Shown one piece after another: positions 23,926 through 36,651 of a DNA stretch of 64,000 nucleotides. Where the stretch lies: assembly GCA_013396655.1 (NCBI GenBank), contig WBMV01009196.1:62001-126000 (forward strand), written 5' to 3'. The stretch's first letter is position 1. Each line of letters opens with the position of its first letter. The notes under the pieces are model-generated. The model had not been told where the DNA came from and ran no database searches. It saw only the letters and a program-made list of their open reading frames with translations. The stretch is from Campylorhamphus procurvoides (lineage: Eukaryota > Chordata > Aves > Passeriformes > Dendrocolaptidae). The position numbers and the translations under genes were made by a program.

Positions 23926-26900
23926 ACTAAAAGTGGGATTCAACCCAATTAAGTCAAAGGTCTGAAATACAGGGATATAACCTATTTCTCTCAGTGTGCC
24001 ATCTCATCCTAGAACAGGTGCCCAAGCAATATGATAATGATGGCCATTTGTATATGTTTTTTTCCTTTCACTGACTATTAAGGGAGACTATGGCAGTAAG
24101 TATAGATAAATGTGATTAATTTCTAATGAGGTGAAGATAATAAATTTCCTCTTATTGTTTGTGTTTGCTTGTGCTTTGCATGATGATGACCTCATCTCTC
24201 TGTCTCTCTGCCTCTGTCTCTGTCTCTGTCTCTCTCTCTCTATATATATATATATAATTAGGGTATATATAGTGTATTTACAACTGTTTACTAAATTTTG
24301 TTAACACAGTAGATTGGTTACAAAGAGTTGGTTATTTCTCCTCCAGGCTACAGCATCTAGCTGTGATTCAGAAAAATAAATGCATGCACTGTTGCACTCC
24401 CTTAATGACAGTTTAAAGCAATTCCAGCACCAATAATTGGATATTAAAGTAAGATGACAAATCTTGGGAGTATTGGAACTGACCTTCTAGAAACAGGGTG
24501 GAATTTATCTGGGAGAACCAAAGCATGGACAATGGCCTCTGGAGACAGACTTTGGGAGCTAGCATGGAACAAAGCAAGTAAGTTTTGACCATGCTGCCCT
24601 CTTCATTGACACTACATGGATTATAGAAGAAGCAAACCAACAGAAGAAAAGATTCACACTGGCTGTGAGAACCATAAATGCCTTTCTGTCAGATTTGAGT
24701 GAGGAACCTTATTTCTTTTCATCTATTTATGTGTGCAAGTACATGCATATTTGTGCTAAAAGGTAAAGAAGAAGGAGATGGTAGTGGTAAAAGTATCATG
24801 AAGGCAATGTTCATTTTACTTGAATTTGTAATAGACTTCTTGACATTTCTGTATTCTGCCAATGGTAAAGCCTGTATAAAAAGTTACAGGAGCTGGAGTT
24901 ACATATTCAAATATAAAACTATTTTAAAAATGGGAAGGGTTCTACACAAACAAAAATAGGTTTTGATTTGCATACATTGTGAAATATATTTTTGAGTTAG
25001 CAAGAAGGTAGCCAGCTATTGTCTCTCTCAATCTTCATATCAAAGATAATAATTCATTTATCATTCACAACTGAAAATATACGGTTTACATTTATTTGAA
25101 TGGTGGCTTCCATGTATGTGTAGCTCTAGCATACAGTATGTAAGTCATCTAATGGAGTTGTCTGGTTCTTACAGGACATTTTTTTCAAGAAATTAAAAAT
25201 ACTGCTTCACTGAAATATAATCACTTCGTAAGTAGGGTTATGAAGATCTCCAGAGCTTAGTAGAAAAAATGAGTAATGGCTGTCTGTTCAGATGGGCTTG
25301 AATGAATGGGCTTGAATGAACAGTTTCATGGTCTACAGTTAGCAGTACATAAGTTTTGTAAAGATAAAAATCAAGCTGTGAGCAGAATATTGCATGAGCC
25401 AAAAATAGGTCACATTTGAATATTTTCTAAAGACATTATCAAAGTTACTCATTTCCAAGGATGTGGAAAAATTATTTGGATATGTGGAGTTTGCCACAGT
25501 CAAACAATGCTGATTTCTAGTGGTGTGTAACAGACGACATCATATACTCCTTGAAGAAAGATAGAAGTAGAATTCTAAAATTATATTAAAAACTCAATTG
25601 ATATTATATGGTGTTAAATTCTTCAAGATTTTTTGTGAAATGTCTGTGAAGAAAGAATAGTTGCTAAAAGCTGGTTGTGTGGCCAAAGTACTAACAGACA
25701 AATGAAACATGTTGCAGAAGATATTAGGTGGGTTTTACATTTAGTCACTTTTTTTAGCCCAAATTCATCTGAAGGACAGCACAAGCTTCCTTCCTGTGCA
25801 CTTTCTCTGTCTGGACAGCAATGGCAGATTAAAAGTCTAGGCTAACGTTGCACATGCCATTTCCCAGTCATCATCTCCCATCATTGATGGAAGTGACAAA
25901 AGGCAACACTATCACTGAGACTGTTTTTTATTGGTGATGTTTTTCCTGTACTGGAGATGAATATAGACTGCTGTGTGGCTTTAAGAAAGAAGAGAGGGCA
26001 TTTTGGAAACCCTGAAACCCTTGGGGCTTGTCCTGAGACTAACTAAAATCAGACTTCTGGTTTAGAGAGGATGTGGCACACAGCTTACATGATCCTGAAG
26101 ACCTGTGTAGAGCTTCAAATCTCTTGTTCTTCACCTCCAGCTCCTTCCTGCTTGTTTCTGAGTAATTCTTACTTTTTCCAGTGATACTGCTTTAAATGGG
26201 CCATATCAGTTTGAAAGATCTAAATTAACCACCACTTGCAGGTACAAAATCTATTTCCTGTATTTGCAAAATTCATTGCGACTCATTCATTTGAATAATG
26301 CCATTCACTGATCAGGTATTCTCCAAGATGAATAGTGATGACATAGAGCTGCTGCATTCCTGTGCTGTGATTAGTTTTGCTTCTCTCTAAGAAGCACTGT
26401 CTTTCCTCATTGATCCAATCTTTCTGATTTTTCATCTGTGACAACAGAAAGGTGTGGGTCATCCTTCACAGTAAATGGCCTGGATCAGATTTTCCATTTC
26501 TGTTTTTAAGAAGCCATCTTCCAGTCAACATTGTGCCCAGCTCTCAGCTTCATCCAGTAGGCTGGTAGCCTTGGACACAGCAGCCTAGTCTTTAGAGCCA
26601 TATTTTTCTACCAAGCTCAGGCAAATTTTTCTGATTGCTGTTTGAAGAATTACTCAGTAAAACAAAAGTTAATTGAAGTCTACAAATACCTCATTATTGG
26701 GAGAATAGTGTGGTTTAGACACACTGGGTGGGGTAGTAACAGAGTTAGAGCTTTATCCTTGGATTCGTAACATTGTCTTGTGTTGACCTTTGAGATACCA
26801 GGAACTCTTTCTTCAAAGCCTACCTTGGAGACCTGTAAATGATTAATTCAGCAATCATAGCTAAATGTTGTCTGCAGAGGACACACTTCTGAATGAGTAC

Positions 26901-26975
26901 ACAATATATGTGACTGAATGAAAAGTAGGTGGAAAGTTGCAATGCTGTTGAATTAAGCAGGACTATAGTTTTCAT
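23926..26975. other. AT-rich non-coding stretch
   Basis: No gene recognised. It holds the compound microsatellite at 24195-24256 and a 14-bp near-tandem duplication (GGGCTTGAATGAAT) near 25293-25320. Confidence 0.5.
24195..24256 (+). repeat. compound microsatellite (CTCTGT)n-(CT)n-(TA)8
   Basis: A pyrimidine-rich CTCTGT/CTGCCT array passes into pure CT and then into eight TA units at 24241-24256. The tract is probably polymorphic in length. The pure TA block can extrude a cruciform. Confidence 0.9.
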
Positions 26976-27330
26976 GATATAGAATAATAGGATCATCAAG
27001 GTTGGAAATGACCTCCAAGATGATCAAGCCCAACCTTCGACCAAACACCTCTATACAAACTAAAACATAGCACTAAATGCCATATCCATTCGTTTCCAAT
27101 TCTTAACCACCCTTTCAGTGAAGAAATGTTTCTTGTTATCCAAACTGAATGTCCCCTAGAGCAACTGGAAGCCATTTCCTCTTGTCTTGTTGTTTGTTGC
27201 CTGTGAGAAGATGCTGACCCCCAACTTTTTGCAACCTCCTTTCAGGTAGCTGTAGAGAGCAGTAAGGTATCCCCCCAGCCTCCTTTGCACCAGGCTAAAC
27301 AACCCTGCCTCCCTCCTATCCACAAATGTC
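26976..27330 (-). mobile_element. CR1 LINE 3' fragment, about 350 bp
   Basis: On the plus strand the element begins at its 3' end with ATAGAATAATAGGATCATCA, then GGTTGGAAATGACCTCCAAG. Next come the stretches about failing to recover after a primary block (AAGAAATGTTTCTTGTTATC, CCATTTCCTCTTGTCTTGTT) and the GGCTAAACAACCCTGCCTCC block. These are CR1 3' UTR and the end of ORF2 in reverse. It is 5' truncated and moderately diverged, with no usable coding capacity. The minus frame at 27156-27401 is part of it. Confidence 0.9.
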
Positions 27331-29970
27331 AGATGACTTGATGATAAAAAATTTAAAACATAGATTAGGCTCCTAACATTAGATTTCTCATAAAAACACA
27401 TAACCTTTCAGATGAAGATCCTGACTGTGGTTTTAACTCATGACATGAATTCTGATAGAGATAGCAAGTGAGGTTAGTATGAGTCATGCTCTATAGGGAT
27501 TTTGTTCATAAGCCTTGAGGAAACAAGTGTGAGAGCAGCAGCTCTATCGTACTTTGAAATGCTCCTAGGCTGATTTAGATTTGCTGTCTGAGGTGGTGGT
27601 GAAGACACTAGTCTTACAATTGTTTCCACATAGGACTGTTATGCCCCCTTGGGTTTTTGCTGCCTCTCCTGCAGTGAAAGAGAGAGAAAACACATCATCT
27701 CTCGGCTTTTTCATAAAACTTCTATCTGAAGCTGAGATGTTTGGCCTTCCATGGAGGGGTAGCTGTCTGAATTTTGATGGAAAACCCTACTTTTGGATGC
27801 AACTTTTCTTTTTAACATTTTTCAGAAATTAGTTTAAGGTAAAAATGTACTTCCTCTTTCATTCCCAAAAGCACTTGGACTACCCTGGGAAGATTATCAA
27901 CTGTCAAAACTAAAACTGCAACCAAAGTATCAGAAAAATCTTTTTCATAATTAAACATAGCGAGCACTCATCATGTCACATATATCAGAATGAGTCATTA
28001 AAGTTCAAAGCCTGGAGAAAGCACAGCTAAGGCCTAGTAAACAGTAGTGTGCTTACAGTGGCATTATGGAGAACAAATAATTTACATGCTTTAAATGCAT
28101 CCAGGCTAGGAACTGAGCTGAACAGGGATGAGGCTGAAAGCTGTATGGTTAGGCAAGAGGCAGCAATCCAACTCTAGCAGCTGGATTAAAAGACCAACAT
28201 GTTTTGCTTTTCGGTCATCCAAAGTTCATCTTGTAATTCACTGATGCAGCCGCTGCCAGCAGGGATTTTTTCAAAGAGGACCTAGAAGGGGCTTTCTAAT
28301 GGGATGGGTTCCCAGGGACAGCTGAAGGCCAGCCACCTGCTCTCCAGGAACGTGGTCTGGCCTTGGTGAGTGAGGCAATCCATCAATATATATTTCTTCC
28401 ATATTATATAATGCAAGTGTATAGGGAAATAGCAATTTCATTAAAGTACGTAGATTACATTATTCACTCTATTAACAAGCACAGGTCATTTTACCTGTGA
28501 GGAGATAATTTCTCTAAATCAAACATCCTGTATGTCCCCTAAGTGTTTTCATCCTCTCATAATTGGATCTCAAACTGTTTTGAAGCATTTCTCATAACCA
28601 AACACTTGTGCCAGCTGGATGTTCCTCCTATGGGGTAATGGAGTGCTTGCACTGGATATCTTGCTCCAATCATCACAATAACATGGAGACCAGTTTTGAC
28701 TGCAACACTCTTCTCCCTGTCAGAAAGTAGAGCTGGATTAGGTGAGTAAATCCCCACCTCCACTTCCATCTCCTTGTGGACACTTAGATAATTCAACTCC
28801 AGTAATTACCTAGTATAAACCACAGCTCATAGCTGCCAAAAATTCCTGAAAACAAGAAGTGAATATGCAGAGCAAGCATATTGGACTAAAGAGAATTACA
28901 CTCCAAGCAGGGAGAAGAACCTGAGTATATGAGGCTGTGGTTTAATGCAGGCAAAAGTACAGACTGTATTTAAAAGGAGTGTTTTGGGTTTTTTCCTCAT
29001 CCTTTCTTCCTTCTTGGTTTCCCAAGGCCATAAAATTATGTTCATGCCATATCCTTTGTGCTCTGACTAGTATATGTGAGGGCATCCAGAAGACTGGATG
29101 TGAAGAAAAGGATTCAGCTGATGAATAATAGTAAAAAAAGCTTCTTTTTTGAAACGTTAGCTTTTAAGTCTCTAAATAAGACAATTTTCAATTGTCAAGT
29201 GAGAGATCCATGTTCCAACTTTCCAAATAAAATACATCTGGGAATGCTTTTCTTTTTCTTCCTGTATACCCTGGTTTCTAGATATGATGCAGTGCTGCAA
29301 TATTCACCGCCGCAATGTAATATCTTTTTTCACCTTAAACAGTTCCCAACTTCAAATAAAGGTCCAGGATGGCCAAGTGAAAGGACAGTGCAAGTCCCCA
29401 AAAGAAGATCTAATACCTTGTGTCTTGTTCTAAAATTCTTGTCTCTTGAACTGGGACATCAATTCTGAAGAATAAAACCCAGCCTTGCATCCTCTCTTCT
29501 CTGAGGAGTGAATCCTGGGATAATGCCATTTTTGCAGTTCATAGGTGTGTCTTAATCAAAAGACTACAAGCACAATTCATCTTCCCGAATGGCAAAATGA
29601 AACACTGGTCTGCAATGCTTAAGGTGCACAGTCTAGTTCTTTATGACACTGCCAAAAACATCTGATAAACCCATCCTCAATTACCAAGCTCTATCAGATA
29701 ATAACTCTGTAGACATATCTCTGCACTTGCAAAACCTGTAGTGTGGCTCAATAGCTCTCAGGAAATCTACAAAGCTAGTAATTCTGAGAGAAAATTTAAA
29801 TAACTCCAACTCTATCTTTGCTGGCAACCCCCCACCACTTACAAGAGTTGTTAGCTGCAAATAACATGTGAAAACGGCTAGGGCATAGAAGAATGGTTTC
29901 TGTTATCCTAATTTCTCAAATTTGCCTACTTTTGAGAAACAACTGGACTTTCTATCACTTCATGTTTCAT
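27331..29970. other. AT-rich non-coding stretch
   Basis: No gene recognised. Open frames at 28557-28796 (minus, 79 codons) and 29076-29468 (plus, 130 codons, first codon not ATG) have no identifiable motif. No repeat family seen. Confidence 0.5.
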
Positions 29971-30025
29971 TTCTATTCTATTCTATTCTATTCTATTCTA
30001 TTCTATTCTATTCTATTCTATTCTA
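29971..30025 (+). repeat. (TTCTA)11 perfect microsatellite
   Basis: Eleven uninterrupted pentamers. Perfection over 55 bp suggests recent expansion and likely length polymorphism. Confidence 0.95.
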
Positions 30026-33000
30026 TACTAATGAAGTGGCACTTTGCCTTCCCTGTTGGTTACTGAACTAGATTTTGAGATATGACATGAGGAAAGGGGA
30101 CCTGCATTGAGTATTTTACTGCTGGGGAAAAAAAATCATGGGGGATTTGACATTGGTATTTGTGTAGCTGTGAAGGTGATGTTGCCATTCTCTTGTGAAA
30201 ACATTTAAAACAACAGGAGAAAATTAGATTTAATCAGCCTAAATGAAGCTCACACTTTAGTAGTGAAAGTTATGAAACATTTGCAGAAATTTTCCCAGTA
30301 AATTTAAGGAGTCTCTTTCAGAATTTACAGGTAAAGCAAATATGTAATGCAAGAATTGCAAAGTGACATTCTGTGGCCTGTGTCACCTATGACTGTTGAT
30401 GACTGTTGATGACCCTTATTGTTTTCATAACTAGGAGTTAGTGCTGTTCCAGGCTAAGGAAGATCAGCACTTGATGTACTTTGTGACTATTGGGATTCAT
30501 TTCAAAATTTTGTAGTAAGAAGGGGAGAGCAAGAAATTTTGTCCTCTCCCTGTACTTAGGCCATTCAGTGTGTATGTGTGTGTGTATATGTTCTTCCTAC
30601 AGCTCCACTGACTTTCCTGGACTCTTCTCCCATAGTCATGCGTTCCCAAACTTGTGTTCCAGTTTACTGTCTGTTTAGTTCAGCTGATTTTGTTCATGTG
30701 AAATGATCTGGATTAAAGACTCCCCATAACATGGATAGAGATGGGCATTGGTGGCTGAAGGTCAGGGAGAATGCGAAGTTCCTATTGTGCCATCAGAAAA
30801 TTGTGTTGGATTGTACTCGTGTGTTTGCTCACCCTGATTGGTGTTAAGCAAGCCATCAGTAGCCAAAGATTTTTTGAAAACAAAAGTATGTTGTATAAAA
30901 AGATGATGAATGAACAGTGAATTTAAACAGAGTTATGAAACAAGCAAATTTGGGAAGAGAATCCAGGTGGGTGAGGTATAGGTGTGCACAGACTAATGAT
31001 GAGCTATTATAATGCAAAAATAAGTAACTACCTGGAAAGAATTAAGGAACATAGGAGGGAAAACATTTCTACAGCTCACAAGGTAGAGAAAAGAGTGTGT
31101 TTTGTTTTGTTGGGTTTTTTTTTTTGAGTAGGAGGAAAAGTTAAAAAAAGTAAAAAATTAAACAAGTGACTTTTTAAACTCCAGAAACTTCTTCATATGA
31201 GCTATACTCCACCAGCCTTTCAGTCAAATTTAAGTCTTCTAATCCTTTCAGTCTGACAAAATCTCAGAAAGTGTCTCTACTTAGTGGATTTAAAACTGCT
31301 GATGTTAAGTCGAATGATATACATTTGCATAGAAATGCAGTTACAAAACAAATGCAAATTATTTCAGGGTTTTACAAAATCTAGCATCAGGCCTCTCTCA
31401 TTGTCTGACACAGCCTAAAAGTTGTGGAAATTTAGTCAGTTGCTGTCCTGAACAAGAAAAACACCTTTCTCATAAAAATAGAACTGGTCTTTTCTTTCTG
31501 TAAATAATATCCTAAATATACAGCCTCCTTTAACCACAGTGTTATTAAATCCGGGATTGATGTCATAAACACTTGGTAGGACTGTTAATTTTATGAGGTA
31601 CCTTTAAACTATTTTAGACTAGTATTTTAAGGATCTCTTTTTATGTATTGACATAACACAGAGATATTAAGGCATGAGTTTATAATACACTGATTGATTT
31701 CTTTGGTAATTTTTGATGTGCATATTTTTCTCAGTTATTATATAAAAAAGGACATACCTTCTGATGGGGCAAACACTGAGGGCAATAATTTTGGTCTCCT
31801 TTCCTCACATGGGCTTGTGGTAGGAGGACAATATGTAGGAAGTTTTAAAAGGAGTTTATAATGGTTCTAGACTTTGTGGCTGCTCTGTTCTAAAGTTGTT
31901 CACAGACCAAAGCAAATGGATAGACATGAATGTTTTCATTAAGGAATGAGTTCTAATGCATTCTTAAACAGAGGATAAATGTGATCTTATATATTCATCA
32001 AGAACTTAAATAGTGTACCCTCTATTCCGTCTGATTCAAGTCATGGTAGTCACTTTGGTATAAATAGGTTCTCTGGATGACAATTAAAACTTCAGGTTGC
32101 ATATACACATCCCTGTAAATTAGAATTAGAATTAGAAAAAGGAAACTTTTCAGGTCATATCATGTATCTTATTGCCAATGCAGCTTTGTTTATCGTATTA
32201 TACATCTAAAATGCTTTTGACCATATTTTAAAAATAAATGCAAATTTGGCAATGAATGTAAAGAGTTATATCTTGATTCTTACTGATGCTCTCCATAGCA
32301 TGCAACATCCAGGACTTTTATCTGATTCCTTGTTTTTCAGAGTTTAAAGTGGAAATGTCAATAAGGAATTGAGTTTTCCTGAAACTGGGCTAAATGTAAG
32401 AGCTTGACATCCAGGACTCAAAGTATGCACACTCACATCCAGCTCAGGAACCCTGCACTTAGTGTTTTCCCTAAGTAGTAGCTGTAGGGCCCTTGCACTG
32501 CGCTTTGACATCAGAAACCCTGACCTGTTGTTGTAGAGATTGCAGCTAAAAATGTTAGAATATATTAATTTTTGTTTTGGAGGTGTACAGTGAACTTAAA
32601 ACCTCATACTGGCCCTCTGAGCAATGCAAATGGTGGTGCGTTTTGGCATTGCAATGCCTAAACTGGAATCATCAAATAACAATTAGGATCTTGCCCTTAG
32701 TGAGCATGTACATTTTTAATAGCCTTTAAATATGTCAAAGCCAGACAAAACTCCAACCTTTCTTCTGTTCAGGTTAAAATTATTGCAAACTATTTTTCAA
32801 AACCCAAACCTTGACCAATTGGAATCCCTGTTCTAATCCAGGAACATCCAGAATCTGAAAAATTCTGATTCTCAGGTGGCAAATGTGGATGCTGGGTACT
32901 TTAATAAAAGGTCAATTTTCTCTAGGAAATTTTATATAATTTTAAATCTTAAGGAACCAAACTAATGTGATACTTCCATACTTGTCTATGTAGTTTAAGT

Positions 33001-34389
33001 TCGATCACTCTTTTAAGTAATTCTATTAATTTTTATTATAATTTTTTTTTTATAATGGCAGCTCCTTCTCAATTTACAGTAAGGAGTTTTTAACCTTATT
33101 TACATAGAAACAAAATACGTGGACCCTATAGCTCTGATTTTCCCCTTTTACCCGCACAACTGTTTTTCAATCCACTTCCAAGGAATGGTTTTCACATCCA
33201 GTTCTCACTGTGTAATTTCAAATTTATGATATGAAGGAGGTGTTCCCATTCTTCTTTGACATTGTTGATGGGAGAGAAAAATGTTTCTGAAAAAAGTTTT
33301 TGTCTAATAAAAAGCCAAACCCTATGCCAGTCTATTAGAAACTAATTGTGTTGGAACAACAAACAATGCTGGAAATGAGTGTTATGGTGAGTGAAATGAA
33401 TAAAACTTGAAAACTAGCAGTTATTAGAGCTTGTGCTGGTTTTTAGGGTGCCCTTGAACTTTGTTCTGCAGATGAACTTCATTTACAAGAGTGAAATAAA
33501 CCCCTCCTTGGATATGTGATGCTACTAGCATCTGCCATTCATTACACACCTGAGCAGGTGACTCTTAAATTATTCCTTTCATGCATATTTCTCAAACACT
33601 GGTAAGAAATTAAATTAGAGATAGGCACTACTGAACCGATATTTTGGGAAATGATTGAAGAAGCAATACCTTACTTTAATATGTAGATTTATATAAACTG
33701 ATTTTTGTTTAGGTACAAATGAATTCACTATTATTTTCTTCCAGTTATGTAAGTCACAGGTAGGTCTGCACTTGAAAAGTGACAAGTACAGACTTTTATT
33801 TCTCCTCTTTGGCTTCTCAGAATGTAAATCTTTAAAGCATCTTTAAATTCACTGGCTGTGCACCAGCATCGTGTTCATCCTATGCATGTGTACAAAAATT
33901 TCAGTCTGTTCTGTGAGTTTAAGAAGCTTATATAGTTCCTAATGATTTCTATGACAGCTAAATGAAGTTTTGGTGTCAGGTCCCTTATATAAAATTTTGT
34001 TTCTCTTCTGAATTTGACCTCATACAATTCCTCAGCAATATTAAAAACTATAGTGTGGCAAAAAGATTGAAAACAAAACAAAAATAAAAAGGAAGATCTG
34101 TTTTCCTCTTTTCACCTCTAAAAATTCTGATGACCATTGAAGATCCTTGAGTGAGGAGAAATGTCTTTGGAAGGCATCTCACTTTTTTTACTTGTTGAAA
34201 GTCACAGCTAAAGACTGTACTTGAATATGCACAATTAAAGAAATTATACCATTGGATATTTCTCCCATTGTTTCATCTGCTTAAATCATCAGGACATATT
34301 GTGTGCAGCAGTAATTTGTTTTCAAAAATAATTTAAAATATCTTCATTATCAAAAAAATTCATTGATGTTCATCCTATTTTCTTTTCAG
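30026..34389. other. AT-rich non-coding stretch, no gene
   Basis: A (GT)n run lies at about 30568-30587. A paired octamer site is at 31323-31359 (separate entry). There is a T run near 33042-33050. No frame above 70 codons is noteworthy and I see no transposon. Confidence 0.5.
31323..31359 (+). promoter_or_regulatory. inverted pair of POU octamer motifs
   Basis: A perfect ATTTGCAT (31323-31330) faces a perfect ATGCAAAT (31352-31359), 21 bp apart. These are the two orientations of the octamer bound by POU-domain factors. The motifs are seen; a regulatory role is inferred. In AT-rich DNA single octamers are frequent, but close perfect pairs are less so. Confidence 0.3.
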
Positions 34390-34462
34390 GTCCCTGTCAC
34401 TTTCTCCAGCAGTAGCTGTAATAATTTTCTGGGCAGTCACTCTGCCACCAGTGGTTTAAAAG
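34390..34462 (+). other. splice-flanked open segment (candidate 73-nt exon)
   Basis: The acceptor is strong (CCTATTTTCTTTTCAG, ending 34389) and the donor is AAAAG|GTAAAA at 34463. Only one frame is open: 24 codons plus one trailing base, so phase 0 in and phase 1 out. The other two frames have stops. The peptide is serine-rich (VPVTFSSSSCNNF start) and I cannot place it. The frame fits the outgoing phase of 18535-18625 and the incoming phase of 36556-36651. A pseudo-exon remains possible. Confidence 0.25.
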
Positions 34463-36555
34463 GTAAAATATTTGATCTTTAAAGTGCACTATTTATTAAG
34501 TAGTGGAAAAAATTGCAAAATCAAATGTACAATTAGGAGACTGTTCAAGCTTTCCTTTTTTCCCATTTGTTAAAGAAAGATATTCTTTTTTTTTTGAATG
34601 ATAATACATGGTCTCTCTCTGCCACTCCTTGCTCAGCACCTCTACCCAGGGCCTTGCCTCTCCAGACCCATCTCAGGTGATGCCCTGCCCAGGAGAAATA
34701 GGGTCAACAGAGTAAGGTACTAAAGGTACCATGCTGTGCATCTGATTGTCACTGATCTGCACTTAGCTGTCTCACATGTAACATAAATAAAACTCCCCCA
34801 AAGCAGATCTTAATTGGAAAGGAGTTTTTATACTCAATCTCTGTAACAAATTTTATTAGCATCACTGTAAGCTGGTCAGGAACATTAACAATTGCAGGCA
34901 CTCCAGATAACAAAGGTAATGCTTGCTTTAAAAGGTACAGGAAATTCAGGGAAACCAGACCAATCTTTACTAAATTAGGCTCTAACTTTTGTAGATTTTA
35001 TTGTCCATATACCTGATAGATTCAGAGGTTAAGTAATAACATATGGGCTTAGGCGAACACACAGATGTACACAAAAATATGTTCTTGATGAAAGCACATT
35101 AAAAGGATTTGGTTCCATTTTCACAGCTGTAATTTATAGACTACCCAGGGCATTTTTAATGGGTTGTATCAGACATCACCAGGCTGCTATATGTGGCCAG
35201 ATTCAGGTCTCAGTTCCACCAGAAGAACTATTACCCAAAGCTTTTTGGTTTTCATTCACCTTGGTCTCTGGAACACAGGAATTAAAGGTGCAGTGGCAGT
35301 CATCAATACTGCCAAAATGCTGAAAAATTGAAATTACTTGAGAAAAAGGAGGGGAAGGCACACACTCTCCGTAAACTAGCTTGCACTTAATTTCTGCATT
35401 TCTCTACACTTTGAGCTGCTCTCCGCTGTAACCCAATTTCTACTAAAGAAGTCTTTGGGTCAGATTTCCATATTTTTGCAGAGAGTGGTACCTATTCCTT
35501 GGGTAACCTAACTAGAATCCAGCAATGGTTACACATTTCTCTTTTGAGCTGCAAATACCCATTTAACAGTGAGGTAAAAACAGTCAAACAGGGCTCTGTT
35601 TGAATTAACTCCCCAATACAGAGCTCTGTAAACTCAAAGTGTTTTTGTCATTCATTGGTCTTTGCTCCATAAAAGGACGCACCAAGTACAGAGATACCAT
35701 GAATCTCTGCCACTGAATGTACAGAGAGCTGAAACCAAGCTGAAAATGCATTGCTTTAAAGCATTTCAGGCATGACCTTAAACAAATAAACCTGCTCCAC
35801 TTGTTCACCTCAACATTTCATGACTTGGCTGAGTGATGTCCAGGTGGCATCTCTGAGGCAAAGGACAATGTCCTGACCCCACCACTGCCTTTCCCAGAGG
35901 AGAGGGAAGCTGCTGCCCAGCCTGTAGAAGGTCTACAAGCTGCCCACCATGAGGTACTTTGCTGTGTCATCCTTCCTGAAGGGAGGCAATTGCACAGAAA
36001 TGCTGTGGGGCTTGGCTGTGTCACTAACTAGATGGGAATTTAAAGATATATGGGTTCATGTAATGATGGTGATAATAATTAACTTATGTTATTTTGGTGT
36101 CAATTTTTCCACAAGGAGAGACGTTAATTAGGCTAAAGTTTTCTCATGTCTCTAGATCTTTACTTTTCTCCCCAGGCGAGAAATCTCATTGTCATCCCTG
36201 ACCCTGAACTTTTTCTTCCACCAACATCTCCCTCTGGTTTATCTCTATAGTTGGACTCTTGTCAGCATTTGCCCTCACCTCGACATTGTCTTTGATGAAA
36301 TACTTGTTTATACCTTACTCAGTTCTCTGCTCAGCTAACGCAATCCTCTCCTTTAAGTTCCCTCCTGAATGGTCTCCTTGAGTTGTCTGGATTTAATTTA
36401 GTGTTGCCAGGAGAGAACAAGATACATACTCCTGTTGTAATAAGCGTATTTGGTACTGGTTAAAGAGTGGCAAGCTGCTGATATAGGATTACAATAGGTT
36501 TTTTTTTTCCTTCTTTCTTTTCCCCTCTATCATGCTCTCTTGTTTCTACTACCAG
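34463..36555. other. AT-rich stretch with a GC-richer island at 35815-36010
   Basis: Most of it is featureless. The island at 35815-36010 has open frames on both strands. Its minus frame (35818-36024, 68 codons) lies behind an acceptor-like TTGCCTCCCTTCAG. Its plus frame contains an ATG at 35949 with 60 codons. Neither peptide is recognised, and a decayed retrocopy is possible. Confidence 0.45.
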
Positions 36556-36651
36556 AGGCCCATTTGGACAGATTGTTATTGAATGTGCCTGAGGTTCCAG
36601 GGACCCAGCCAGATGCAGGAACTGAAGCTTGGCTGCTGCAGGAGAAGGCAG
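36556..36651 (+). other. splice-flanked open segment (candidate 96-nt exon)
   Basis: About 50 nt of nearly pure pyrimidine lead to CTACTACCAG (ending 36555), and the donor is GGCAG|GTGGGC at 36652. Exactly one frame is open: two leading bases, 31 codons and one trailing base. It would be a symmetric phase 1-1 exon whose removal keeps the frame. The peptide has a protein-like composition (AHLDRLLLNVPEVPG at its start). GC content stays raised to about 36890, where two further frames are open in other registers (36629-36865 and 36700-36885). This could also be a frameshifted retrocopy or a last exon. No family recognised. Confidence 0.25.

Noticed and set aside
32341..32395. Exon after the acceptor TTGTTTTTCAG
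   Set aside because: All three frames contain stops before the GTAAGA donor.
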